Origin: HGM11412 sp045536025
Lineage (GTDB): Bacteria; Bacillota; Clostridia; Christensenellales; Borkfalkiaceae
Reading direction: 5' to 3'
NCBI GenBank assembly: GCA_045536025.1
Contig: JAZSMT010000003.1
Coordinates: 1 to 49,236 of the forward strand
DNA length: 49,236 nucleotides
Position numbers and translations under genes: made by a program. The notes below the pieces were generated by a model. That model saw nothing but the letters and a program-made list of their open reading frames with translations. It was not told the DNA's origin and ran no database searches. Below, piece after piece: positions 14,359 to 21,859 of this stretch. How positions within the stretch are numbered: the stretch's first letter is position 1; each line of letters starts with the position of its first letter.

Positions 14359-17300
14359 ATGTACTTAAAATCCAAGTTTAATTTCAGAAAATTTTTAGTG
14401 GCTCTACTTTCTATGCTTATGGCGGTTATGCTTGCCTTTTCGGTTGCGTGTTCTGATGGAAACGATACTGATGACGGTGACGATTCTGACGAAACTACTA
14501 CCGAAACCACTCAAGTTACCGACTATCAATTAATTAAAAACGGTGACTTTGAGTTTGGCTCGAAGGAAAATACTACCTACCCTCTTTCTTCTTCTATCAA
14601 CTGGTCTAAGAATATGGGGTCGGACGTAACTAGCGCTCCATCGTCAAAAGGCTCGTCGGGCATTATCGATACGGCTGAGGATAAATTCACAAAATTAACC
14701 TCTAAAAACAAGCCTACCGAAAACCCTGGCACTCCCGCATCTAAAGGTCTTATCGGGGAGGATGATTATGAAAAGTACGACGCTGACGATGAAGACAAGC
14801 AAGTTAACCCCCAAGTTAGTGGCACGAAAATCTTAATGATTAACAATAACACTAACAAAAACGGCGTAGGTACGGCTCAATCTTACAAAGCTTCCTCTTC
14901 GATATCGGTTGCGGTTGACGAGTTTGCCATTTTATCTTTCTGGCTTAAAACGGCTGAACTTAAAAGCGTTTACACTACTACCCCCGGCGCGTACGTTAAG
15001 TTGGCTAGCTCTTCAGGCTCTAAATCGTACGACGATATGTATATAAGAGGAATTAACACCAACGGCGAGTGGGCAAAATTCTCGTTCGCGTTTGAAGGCT
15101 CTTCTCTCACCTCCACCACGATTAGTTTAACTATCGGTCTTGGCGAAGGTAACGGCACCGACCAAAACGGTTTCGTTGAAGGTTTCGTGTTCGTTGACAA
15201 CGTATTCACTAAAACGATAAGCAAAGATGAATATGATAATGCTTCTACTAGAGAAATTAAAGCAACCGATTTTAGCTCGGATGTTATTTCGATTAACGAG
15301 CCTTTTAAAGATAACGACACTCAAAGCAACAATAAAACGGATAAATACACCGTTATAAGCGCTAAGCTTAACTTTGCTCACGAGTTTGAAAGCGCTGGAG
15401 CAATCGGCGGTTCAATAAATTATAACACCATCACTATCAACAACAACAATTACGACAAAATAGCGGAAGGCAACACCGTCGGTACAACAGTTCAAGGCGC
15501 AAAAGAGGCTATTCCCTCGATATTTGCTGAAAGCGATAAGTTCACTAACGCCTTCTTTATGAAGTTTAACAATTATTCGTCTGCTACTTTCGAGTCGGAT
15601 AGCATTTCTATCGGCGCAGGCGAATATAAATACCTTACTTTCTTTGCAAAAGTTAACGCATACAACTTAAATTCCGACAAACTTACGGTTGAAATCATAG
15701 ACCAAAAAAGTGGTTCAGAGCAAGACACTTCGCTTTTTGCATCGTTTGAAACTTCAGGGCTTGAAAGTGAAAGATATAATAACTGGATTAAATATCAAGC
15801 GTTTATCAACAACCCAACCGACAAGCCTACCGAGTTTAAATTAAAATTCACCTTCGGTACGAGTAGTGAGTCTATCTCCGACGCTTACGCACTTCAAAAA
15901 GGTTACGCGGTAGTTGCCGACCTTATTTGCGCTGATAGCGACGAAAAGACCTATAACCTTGCAACAACTAACGACCAGCTCGTTAAAAAGCAAGTTTACG
16001 GCGAGTATATATCTTACTCAGACGTAACCTCTTCCGAAACGGGTAGCGACGCTTATGGTATTTCGGTAGACAAGTCGCAAACGTTCAGTATAAGAGAGAA
16101 ACCTGCAACTAACCTTAGTGGTTTCACCTTTAAAACCGAACCGCATGACGAAAATAAAACCGACGTTATTTACGGCCTTATCAACAGCAAGTATTACGTA
16201 GACGGCGTGTACGGTAAAGAAACTCAATTCTCGAGTAACCTTTCCGACCTTAGCTCGTTGAAATTAACCGGTAACAGTTACGCGCAAGTTGTAGTTATGG
16301 ATAACAAAGACTCGGCTTACTCGAGATACGTTACCACCTCTTACTCCGTTAGCGCTGAAAGCGTTTCAAAGGTTACGGTAAAAGTAAAAGCTTACGACGA
16401 TGCCGTTGCAAACGTTTCGCTCGTATCTTCTTCGCTTGACGCTGACACTCTTGAATACAATCCCATTAAATTTGAGGTTGATAATTTCAACACCTTAATG
16501 AGTTCAAAGGTTACATCTTCGTCTTCGAAAGACGGTTGGACTACCGTTCATTTCTACGTTCAAGCAGGCAACGAAGACATCTCGTTTAGAATAATGGTGG
16601 CAAACGGTAGCAAGAGCGCTCCTTCTAAAGGCGTGGTATTGTTTGACGGCGTTACTTACACGACTATTGACACGGCTAAGTTTCAAGCGGACAAAAACGC
16701 GCTTAAGCTTAACTTTACTCAATACGCAAACACGTTTACTGACGAGGCTAAAAAGGCTGAGTACTTATTCGGCGCGCCCGTAATGGCAACTAGAAACCCC
16801 ACCACTGTTAAGAGTGACGGTGAGAACGGCGAAGTTGTTGAAACCACTCAATACTACAACCCCGTTGAGGTATACGCAGGCAACAACTATGCTAAGTTCT
16901 TCTCTTACGAAACTATCCACGCTGACGACGTTATCGACAACACTACTCCTAAAACGGAAGATTCTACTGATACTGAAACGGAAAGTGACGAATACCAACC
17001 CAGCCTTGACGTAGCTTTACAAATTTCTTCTATTATGATCGCAATCGTATTAATCGGCGTTATTATCACGATTTTAATTAGAAACGTCATTAAAAAGAGA
17101 GCTAAGCGCAAAGCAAGAACTCAAGCATACTACGAAGAGAATTCGGGCTTTGACAAAAACACTCGTGAAAAAGTTCTTAAAAAGATTGCTGAAAAGAAAG
17201 CGAAAATCGCACTTGCAACTGACGACGAGGAATACGATTACGACGTAGCTTCGCAAATTGATGAATCGGTTGAAATAACCGAAGACCTTGAAGAAACGGT

Positions 17301-17418
17301 TGAAGAAATCGAAGAGGCTCAACTCGAAAACCAAGAAGAAACTACCGAAGAAACGGTAGAAGAAACTACTGAAGAAACGGTAGAAGAAACTACTGAAGAT
17401 AGTTCGGATAAAGAATAA
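14359..17418 (+). CDS. Large surface lipoprotein with beta-sandwich modules and C-terminal membrane anchor
   Basis: A 1019-residue protein. Signal peptide with a lipobox ending AFSVAC (Cys31), then an acidic Thr-rich linker. The ectodomain appears to hold three beta-sandwich modules (about 55-290, 330-530 and 620-790), each with an NGDFEFG- or SFWLKTAEL-like strand and a closing F.DNV or V.FDGV strand, reminiscent of carbohydrate-binding modules. A membrane helix follows at about 885-910, then a basic stretch (KKRAKRK) and an acidic cytoplasmic tail with a Glu-Thr repeat. Lipidation at one end and a transmembrane helix with a long inner tail at the other is unusual. No catalytic motif is seen. 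Function unknown; glycan binding is a guess. Confidence 0.75.
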   Translation: MYLKSKFNFRKFLVALLSMLMAVMLAFSVACSDGNDTDDGDDSDETTTETTQVTDYQLIKNGDFEFGSKENTTYPLSSSINWSKNMGSDVTSAPSSKGSSGIIDTAEDKFTKLTSKNKPTENPGTPASKGLIGEDDYEKYDADDEDKQVNPQVSGTKILMINNNTNKNGVGTAQSYKASSSISVAVDEFAILSFWLKTAELKSVYTTTPGAYVKLASSSGSKSYDDMYIRGINTNGEWAKFSFAFEGSSLTSTTISLTIGLGEGNGTDQNGFVEGFVFVDNVFTKTISKDEYDNASTREIKATDFSSDVISINEPFKDNDTQSNNKTDKYTVISAKLNFAHEFESAGAIGGSINYNTITINNNNYDKIAEGNTVGTTVQGAKEAIPSIFAESDKFTNAFFMKFNNYSSATFESDSISIGAGEYKYLTFFAKVNAYNLNSDKLTVEIIDQKSGSEQDTSLFASFETSGLESERYNNWIKYQAFINNPTDKPTEFKLKFTFGTSSESISDAYALQKGYAVVADLICADSDEKTYNLATTNDQLVKKQVYGEYISYSDVTSSETGSDAYGISVDKSQTFSIREKPATNLSGFTFKTEPHDENKTDVIYGLINSKYYVDGVYGKETQFSSNLSDLSSLKLTGNSYAQVVVMDNKDSAYSRYVTTSYSVSAESVSKVTVKVKAYDDAVANVSLVSSSLDADTLEYNPIKFEVDNFNTLMSSKVTSSSSKDGWTTVHFYVQAGNEDISFRIMVANGSKSAPSKGVVLFDGVTYTTIDTAKFQADKNALKLNFTQYANTFTDEAKKAEYLFGAPVMATRNPTTVKSDGENGEVVETTQYYNPVEVYAGNNYAKFFSYETIHADDVIDNTTPKTEDSTDTETESDEYQPSLDVALQISSIMIAIVLIGVIITILIRNVIKKRAKRKARTQAYYEENSGFDKNTREKVLKKIAEKKAKIALATDDEEYDYDVASQIDESVEITEDLEETVEEIEEAQLENQEETTEETVEETTEETVEETTEDSSDKE
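17335..17400 (+). repeat. 24-base tandem repeat in the lipoprotein tail
   Basis: Units at 17335-17358 and 17359-17382 differ at one base, and a partial third unit runs to 17400. Each encodes EETTEETV. Such a repeat can change copy number by slippage without breaking the frame. Confidence 0.75.
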
Positions 17419-17476
17419 CAAGTTAAAAAGACTGCTTGAAAAGTGCGTCACTCTTAGGGATTTTTTTGACATTATA

Positions 17477-17510
17477 AAAGACTAACGAAAATTCGTTAGT
17501 CTTTCTTTTT
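17477..17510 (+). terminator. Terminator-like hairpin in element B
   Basis: An 11-bp stem AAAGACTAACG (17477-17487) / CGTTAGTCTTT (17494-17504) followed by a T-rich run to 17510. It takes the place of the conserved hairpin found at this position in copies A and C and may replace the split host terminator for the lipoprotein gene. Confidence 0.7.
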
Positions 17511-17520
17511 GCGATGCAAA

Positions 17521-17555
17521 AACACACGACTTTGCAAGGCAAAGTATAGTGTGCT
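17521..17555 (-). terminator. Terminator of the Ltp lipoprotein gene
   Basis: On the minus strand AGCACACTATACTTTGC (complement of 17539-17555), a 3-base loop, and a pairing arm (complement of 17521-17535) running into a T-run. Its 5' arm is the same sequence as the conserved hairpin arm in copies A and C. Confidence 0.7.
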
Positions 17556-17562
17556 ACACCTT

Positions 17563-17976
17563 TTACTTATATGCTTGTTCAACACCATAAGTTGCTTCTT
17601 CAGTTGTATAACCTTCGAATTCAAGCTGCTCAATTAATTCTTGTTTTGAGAATGGCATAATTTTTAAATAATTTTTTGCTGATTTTACTGCTTGTTCTTT
17701 CCAATTTGCTCCACAATTATTTACTGCATAAGTTGCTTCTTCGGTTGTATAACCTTCGAATTCAAGTTGCTCAATCAACCCCTTTCTTGAAAATGCGCTA
17801 ACACGTAAGTAATTTTTAGCTGATGCTAATGCCATTCGTTCGCCCATTGTAGCGTTGACATTATTCGATGCGCTTTGTTGTGTATCGGATATAGTTGCGT
17901 CAAGACAACCAGTCAAAGTTAATGATGTAGAAAACAACATTAAAGCAGTAAGTAAAAGAGTTACAATTTTTTTCAT
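17563..17976 (-). CDS. Ltp-family lipoprotein (host cell surface-exposed lipoprotein domain)
   Basis: The chosen ATG at 17976 gives 137 residues, with GGAGG 9 bases upstream and a signal peptide ending in the lipobox LTGC (Cys24). Two tandem repeats follow, about residues 50-88 and 97-135, each with SAKNYL and EQLEFEGYTTEEATY. These are Ltp domains, first known from the Streptococcus thermophilus prophage TP-J34 protein that blocks DNA injection by other phages. The two repeats are almost identical at DNA level, 141 bases apart, so the duplication is recent. It is cargo of element B and is preceded by a long structured leader. Superinfection exclusion is plausible; the domain also occurs in ordinary surface lipoproteins. 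Confidence 0.8.
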   Translation of the reverse strand: MKKIVTLLLTALMLFSTSLTLTGCLDATISDTQQSASNNVNATMGERMALASAKNYLRVSAFSRKGLIEQLEFEGYTTEEATYAVNNCGANWKEQAVKSAKNYLKIMPFSKQELIEQLEFEGYTTEEATYGVEQAYK

Positions 17977-18218
17977 TTTCTTTTTCCTCCAAAAATAAAG
18001 TATAAAATAAAAAGTGCGCCTACCGAAGTAAACGCACAAAAACGCAAACTCCGATAGTCGCCAAACCAATTTCAAGCAAGTAAGGATAACCATACTAAAA
18101 ACCTGATGGAATTTGCATTTTATCAAATTCATTGATTTTTAGTATGCTTAAAATAAGTAAAAATATCTCTAAAAAAAGAAAATATCCCTACTTTTGCTTG
18201 TTATGAAATTGATTTGGC
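17977..18218 (-). ncRNA. Structured 5' leader of the Ltp gene with intrinsic terminator
   Basis: The predicted start point (6 bases after the -10) is the G at 18218. The first 36 bases (18183-18218, GCCAAATCAATTTCA...) pair with 18060-18088 (...GAAATTGGTTTGGC) over about 29 bp with small bulges. Inside lies an 11-bp stem CATACTAAAAA / TTTTTAGTATG (18136-18146 with 18091-18101) that closes a GAATTTG/CAAATTC hairpin. Then comes a hairpin GTGCG..TAC-TTCG-GTA..CGCAC (18014-18037) followed by a T-rich run at 18004-18013, which is an intrinsic terminator, then GGAGG and the ATG. This looks like an attenuation device. A small inverted-repeat element inserted in the leader is the alternative. Confidence 0.55.
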
Positions 18219-18224
18219 ATAATT

Positions 18225-18253
18225 ATTATAACACTTATAAAAAATTTTATCAA
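18225..18253 (-). promoter_or_regulatory. Ltp gene promoter
   Basis: On the minus strand TTGATA (complement of 18248-18253), a 17-base spacer and TATAAT (complement of 18225-18230). The transcription start is predicted at 18218, exactly at the base of the leader stem. Confidence 0.7.
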
Positions 18254-18274
18254 GTAGTTTTGCGTGGTAAAAGA

Positions 18275-18301
18275 AAACTCGACTTATGAAAAGTCGAGTT
18301 T
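18275..18301 (-). terminator. Terminator of the four-helix-bundle gene
   Basis: Perfect 11-bp stem AAACTCGACTT (18275-18285) / AAGTCGAGTTT (18291-18301) with a 5-base loop, 3 bases after the stop codon, followed on the minus strand by TCTTTT. Confidence 0.85.
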
Positions 18302-18304
18302 CAT

Positions 18305-18658
18305 TTATTTTTTCTCTTTAAGTGTTTTACACGAAGAAATTAACATTTTTCGTATTGCACCACAGTCATTATTAAGTTTTTTATATTGATTTTCTTCTAA
18401 ATAGCCTGTTTCAAATAATAGTTCTAGCCAATATTCACTTTCAAAACACTCTTTTAATGCTATTTCAAGTTTTGAAATAAAGTCAGCCGTTCCTTGTGCA
18501 TATTGTGCTTCGTGGATATTTGCACCAATACTTGTTCCAGAACGTAAAAGTTGATTAGTTAATACACTTTCTTTTTTGTTAGACTTAATTTCTTTTGTAA
18601 TAAAAACAATATTTTTAGCAAACTCTTTTGCTTTTTCTCTTAAAACACTTTCACTCAT
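18305..18658 (-). CDS. Four-helix-bundle protein (S23/IVP-like)
   Basis: The ATG at 18658 gives 117 residues starting MSESVLREKAKEF. The block LLRSGTSIGANIHEAQYAQ (about 44-62), then DFISKLEIALKECFESEYWLELL, is the signature of the small four-helix-bundle family that includes proteins encoded in 23S rRNA intervening sequences and the Avd accessory protein of diversity-generating retroelements. It forms helical oligomers; the activity is unknown. The promoter TATAAT ends 6 bases before the ATG with no ribosome-binding site, so the message is leaderless. Upstream lies the hairpin chain of element B. No rRNA or reverse transcriptase gene is near. A longer upstream start would ignore the promoter. 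Confidence 0.85.
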   Translation of the reverse strand: MSESVLREKAKEFAKNIVFITKEIKSNKKESVLTNQLLRSGTSIGANIHEAQYAQGTADFISKLEIALKECFESEYWLELLFETGYLEENQYKKLNNDCGAIRKMLISSCKTLKEKK

Positions 18659-18664
18659 AAATTT

Positions 18665-18693
18665 ATTATACCATATTACAAGTTTTAAGTAAA
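18665..18693 (-). promoter_or_regulatory. Leaderless promoter of the four-helix-bundle gene
   Basis: On the minus strand TTTACT (complement of 18688-18693), a 17-base spacer and TATAAT (complement of 18665-18670), ending 6 bases before the ATG at 18658. Confidence 0.75.
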
Positions 18694-18909
18694 GTGATAT
18701 TGTTTGCATAGCAAACAGTTATATTTTTAGAGTAATTCTAAAAGTTATATTTTGACTTACAGTCAAAGTTATATTAAATAAATCCTTAACTTGCCGTTAG
18801 GCAAATATAACTGCGTAGCAATATCACTTGCGTTAGCAAATATAACAAATCCGCAAGGATTTATTTAGTTGTCGAATCCCTTGTAGGGACTCGACAAAAG
18901 CAGTCTTTT

Positions 18910-19563
18910 TTATTCTATGTTTGTAATGAAAAGCGTGTCGCCGTCAACTTTAAACTTGATATTGTAACCACCGTAGCTCATACCGTAAACGCGCTTATTA
19001 TCCTCTTGATAAGACGGTCTTGGGTCTGACGCTAAACAACTAATAATATCTTTTTTAAGTTTTTCGTCAAGCCCGTCTAAAAGCTCTTCATTTTCAACCT
19101 TTAAGCTATAATCAAAAAACTCCTTGGCGTAACCGCACTTAGCATCTAAATGGCAGTCTGTAAAGGTTAAATAGGGCTTTATATCGTAAATGGGCGTTCC
19201 GTCTAAAAGGTCTGCACCCGAAACTATTAAAGAACCTTTATCAACCCTTTCAAGCTTAACCGACGAAAGCCCGAGTGAATTAGGCCTAAAAGGCGAACGG
19301 CTGGCAAACACCCCCACCTTTTTGTTTCCACCAAGCCTAGGCGGGCGAACGCTTAACGAGTATTTGCCCTCCGTTTTTGAAAAACCGAATATTAGCCATA
19401 TATGCGAAAATCCGTCAAGCTCTTTTACCGCAACCTCGCTTTGAAATTCCCTTTCAAAAACTATGGTAGATAAAACCTCGGCTTTACCGCTTTGGCGCGG
19501 TATACCGAACTTATCCTTAAAACCGTTTTTAATATAAGCAATAGGCTTAATTTCTTTAATCAT
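18910..19563 (-). CDS. trmO: tRNA (t6A37) N6-methyltransferase TrmO-like
   Basis: A 217-residue protein of the TsaA/YaeB (TrmO) family, which uses S-adenosylmethionine to methylate the N6 of t6A at position 37 of tRNA. The family signatures are clear: IKPIAYIKN at the start, FGIPRQSG, the RSPFRPNSLGLS block and DGTPIYDIKPYL. Length is close to E. coli TrmO (about 235). Its start ATG overlaps the stop of the MocR gene (ATGA at 19560-19563), so it is translated with it. The stop codon overlaps the right arm of element B. Confidence 0.88.
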   Translation of the reverse strand: MIKEIKPIAYIKNGFKDKFGIPRQSGKAEVLSTIVFEREFQSEVAVKELDGFSHIWLIFGFSKTEGKYSLSVRPPRLGGNKKVGVFASRSPFRPNSLGLSSVKLERVDKGSLIVSGADLLDGTPIYDIKPYLTFTDCHLDAKCGYAKEFFDYSLKVENEELLDGLDEKLKKDIISCLASDPRPSYQEDNKRVYGMSYGGYNIKFKVDGDTLFITNIE

Positions 19564-20606
19564 ACTCTATTTATTTTCCTTCTAATTCTATTTAAGTGGC
19601 GCTCAAAGCTACCGCTATTTATAAACTCTGCAAGAACGTACTGGTCAAGCACGGGCACAGAGCAAGAAAAACCGCTTAGTTTATTATTATATATAGATAA
19701 AAGATTTTTTGGAAGTATCATATACCCCACTCTCATCGACGCTGACAAACTTTTTGAAAAAGTATTAATGTAAATTACCCTCTCCCCACCGCTTAAGCTA
19801 TATAGCGTTTCAATGGGGTTACCGGGGATAAAAAACTCGCTTGCAAAATCGTCCTCTATTATATAGCTTTGGTTTTTGTTCGCCCAAGAAAGATATTCAT
19901 ATCTTTTTTTAACGTTAGCAGTAACGCCCGACGGATAACTGTTAAAGGGGGTAACGTGCAAAACGTCAAAAACGCGTGAGGATAGTTCTTCGCTTATAAT
20001 TCCGTCCACACCCATTTTAAGGTGGCAAACCTTAACCCCCTCTTGCCGATACACCATCTCAATTTGCTTGTACGATGGATTTTCTATCCCATAAACATTA
20101 TCTCTTCCAAGAATTTTTATCGCCGTTTCGTAAAGTTGTTCAGAGCCTGAGCCTATTATAATTTGCTCAGGCTGAACGGAAATGCCACGATATCTAAATA
20201 AATAATCGGATATTGCGTTTCTAAGCACCGCACAGCCTGCCGTAGGCGCTTTGATAAACAACTCCTTATCTCTTTCAGATATTACCTTTCTTACCGTTTT
20301 AAACCAAAGAGAGTATTCAAACGCCTCGTTGCCACTAGGATTTGGCTCTTTAAGCTTAACTCTTTTAACAGCCTCCGTTTCATGCCTTGAAAGAGGGTTA
20401 ATTTCGCACACGAAATAACCGCTACGCTGTTTGGGAATAATATAACCCTCTTGCTCTAATATGCCGTAGGCGTTTTCAACCGTTATTTGGCTATACCCCG
20501 TCATATCCGCCATTACGCGCTTAGAGGGCAGTTTATCCCCTGCCTTATACTCGCCCGACACGATAGCCGTTTTTAATTTTTCATACAAACTGTAATACTT
20601 CTTCAT
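19560..20606 (-). CDS. MocR/PdxR-type regulator with aminotransferase fold, C-terminally short
   Basis: A GntR-type winged helix (residues 1-68, GDKLPSKRVMADMTGYSQ) fused to a fold-type I aminotransferase domain. The pyridoxal-phosphate lysine is Lys285 in NTFSKSLSASMRVGY. It sits divergently from a pyridoxal kinase gene, so it most likely senses pyridoxal phosphate and controls that gene. Typical members have about 450-480 residues, with about 170 after the lysine; here only 63 follow and the chain ends at ERHLNRIRRKINRV. The C-terminal small domain is therefore missing, and trmO starts at once. It may be a truncated but working form or a decaying gene. Confidence 0.8.
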   Translation of the reverse strand: MKKYYSLYEKLKTAIVSGEYKAGDKLPSKRVMADMTGYSQITVENAYGILEQEGYIIPKQRSGYFVCEINPLSRHETEAVKRVKLKEPNPSGNEAFEYSLWFKTVRKVISERDKELFIKAPTAGCAVLRNAISDYLFRYRGISVQPEQIIIGSGSEQLYETAIKILGRDNVYGIENPSYKQIEMVYRQEGVKVCHLKMGVDGIISEELSSRVFDVLHVTPFNSYPSGVTANVKKRYEYLSWANKNQSYIIEDDFASEFFIPGNPIETLYSLSGGERVIYINTFSKSLSASMRVGYMILPKNLLSIYNNKLSGFSCSVPVLDQYVLAEFINSGSFERHLNRIRRKINRV

Positions 20607-20691
20607 CTGGTTATAAAAAAAACTCTTTATTTGATTATTTTAATAATATCACATTGAAGTTATAATGTAAATAAAAAAGTGAGGATTATAT
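20607..20691. promoter_or_regulatory. Divergent control region between the MocR and pyridoxal kinase genes
   Basis: 85 bases. The plus strand has TATAAT at 20661-20666 and GTGAGGA at 20678-20684 as ribosome-binding site for the kinase. GTTATAA occurs twice in the same orientation (20610-20616 and 20659-20665); MocR proteins often bind spaced direct repeats, but this match is short. Confidence 0.45.
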
Positions 20692-21525
20692 ATGAATTAC
20701 CCTAAGATTTTAACTATTCAAGACGTATCGTGCGTAGGTCAATGCTCGCTTACGGTGGCACTTCCTATACTTTCGGCGTGCGGAATTGAAACGTGTATAC
20801 TTCCCTCCGCCGTTTTATCAACGCATACGGCAGGATTTAAAGGCTTTACCTTCCGCGATTTAGCAAGCGATATGCCCGCTATTTTTAGCCATTGGAAAAG
20901 CGAGGGTATTTGTTTTGACGGAATTTATACGGGATATCTTGGCAGTAAAGAACAAGTAGATTATATAGTTAACTACGCTTTACCTCTTTTAAAAAATGGC
21001 GCAAAGCTTATAGTAGACCCTGCTTTTGCTGATAACGGCAAGCTATATCCCATTTTTAATAGTGACTACGTTGAAAAGATGAAAGACCTTGTTAAGGAGG
21101 CTGACTATTTACTTCCAAATTTATCTGAGGCTTGCTTTTTAACGGGCATTGAATATAAAACTGAATATAAAGAAGAATATATATTAAAGGTTGTAAAAGC
21201 TCTTACGGATATAGGGGCGAAGGCAGTAGTATTAACGGGCGTTTCTTACGAAAAGGGGTTTACGGGCGTTGTAGTATATGAAAACGGCAAATTAAACTAT
21301 TATAAGCACGAACTTTTACCAAACAGTTGCCACGGCACGGGCGACATTTACGCCTCGGCTTTTGCGGGCGCGTATTTTAAGGGAATTGACGCAGTTACCG
21401 CATCAAAAATTGCAGCCGATTATACGGTTGAGTGTATTAAATACACCGCAGACGATAAATCGCATTGGTACGGCGCTAAATTCGAGCCCTGCCTTATAAA
21501 GCTTATTGAGGCAATAAACGCTTGA
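20692..21525 (+). CDS. Pyridoxal/pyridoxamine kinase
   Basis: A 277-residue ribokinase-fold enzyme that phosphorylates B6 vitamers in the salvage route to pyridoxal phosphate. It begins with ILTIQDVSCVGQCSLTVALP, typical of PdxK/PdxY, and has the catalytic NSCHGTGDIYAS anion-hole motif near residue 214. The family also includes hydroxymethylpyrimidine kinases, but the overall pattern (VGQCS, LPNLSEA) is that of the pyridoxamine kinase group. It lies divergent from the MocR-type regulator. Its last codons overlap the -35 box of the trpB T-box promoter. Confidence 0.87.
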   Translation: MNYPKILTIQDVSCVGQCSLTVALPILSACGIETCILPSAVLSTHTAGFKGFTFRDLASDMPAIFSHWKSEGICFDGIYTGYLGSKEQVDYIVNYALPLLKNGAKLIVDPAFADNGKLYPIFNSDYVEKMKDLVKEADYLLPNLSEACFLTGIEYKTEYKEEYILKVVKALTDIGAKAVVLTGVSYEKGFTGVVVYENGKLNYYKHELLPNSCHGTGDIYASAFAGAYFKGIDAVTASKIAADYTVECIKYTADDKSHWYGAKFEPCLIKLIEAINA

Positions 21526-21550
21526 CAATAAATTAAGTTCGTGGTATTAT
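21522..21550 (+). promoter_or_regulatory. trpB promoter
   Basis: TTGACA (21522-21527), a 17-base spacer and TATTAT (21545-21550). The -35 box overlaps the stop codon of the pyridoxal kinase gene. The start point is predicted near 21557. Confidence 0.8.
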
Positions 21551-21556
21551 TTAAAA

Positions 21557-21832
21557 AACCGATGAGAAAGAGTAAGTAGGTATCGTTACTTTTCGCACAG
21601 AGAGTTGCAGGTGGTGTGATTGCAACGGAAAACGCGGTATTGAATGGGCTTTCGAGGGCAAACGGAAAGGCGCAATTAACGCTTAGTATGGGCGACGGAG
21701 ATAACGCTTCGTAAACAAAGGTCCTGCATATATTAGTATGCGTAAAGTGGGCGTAGGTTTTACGCCAAGCCGGGTGGCACCACAGGTTATATTGTATCCT
21801 GTCCCAGCATTTAGCAAGGGGCAGGTTTTTTT
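21557..21832 (+). promoter_or_regulatory. Trp-specific T-box leader
   Basis: A tRNA-sensing leader of about 276 bases. Stem I runs from about 21559 to 21665. The specifier loop holds GAA-TGG at 21642-21647, and TGG is the tryptophan codon, matching the downstream gene. The T-box antiterminator element GGGTGGCACCAC is at 21772-21783. The terminator is CCTGTCCC (21798-21805) / GGGGCAGG (21818-21825) with a T-run at 21826-21832. Uncharged tRNA-Trp should stabilise the antiterminator and turn on trpB. Confidence 0.9.
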
Positions 21833-21859
21833 ATACCTTTTGCCCTAAAAGGAGTTGTT

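Larger units (their letters stand above)
17425..18910 (+). mobile_element. Hairpin-mosaic element, copy B, with two cargo genes, inside a split terminator
   Basis: Outer arms AAAAAGACTGCTT (17425-17437) and AAGCAGTCTTTTT (18898-18910) pair perfectly. They lie 6 bases after the lipoprotein stop and overlap the trmO stop, just where a bidirectional terminator between convergent genes belongs. The left part has TAGGGATTTTT (17455-17465) and ATTATAAAAG as in copy A. The right part (18771-18875) is nearly identical to copy A (7781-7885), including the 12-bp stem AAATAAATCCTT (18776-18787) / AAGGATTTATTT (18855-18866). Between them are an Ltp-type lipoprotein with a structured leader and a four-helix-bundle gene, both on the minus strand. 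Confidence 0.65.

Noticed and set aside
18305..18658. Diversity-generating retroelement with the four-helix-bundle protein as Avd
   Set aside because: No reverse transcriptase, template repeat or variable repeat is present in the surrounding sequence.
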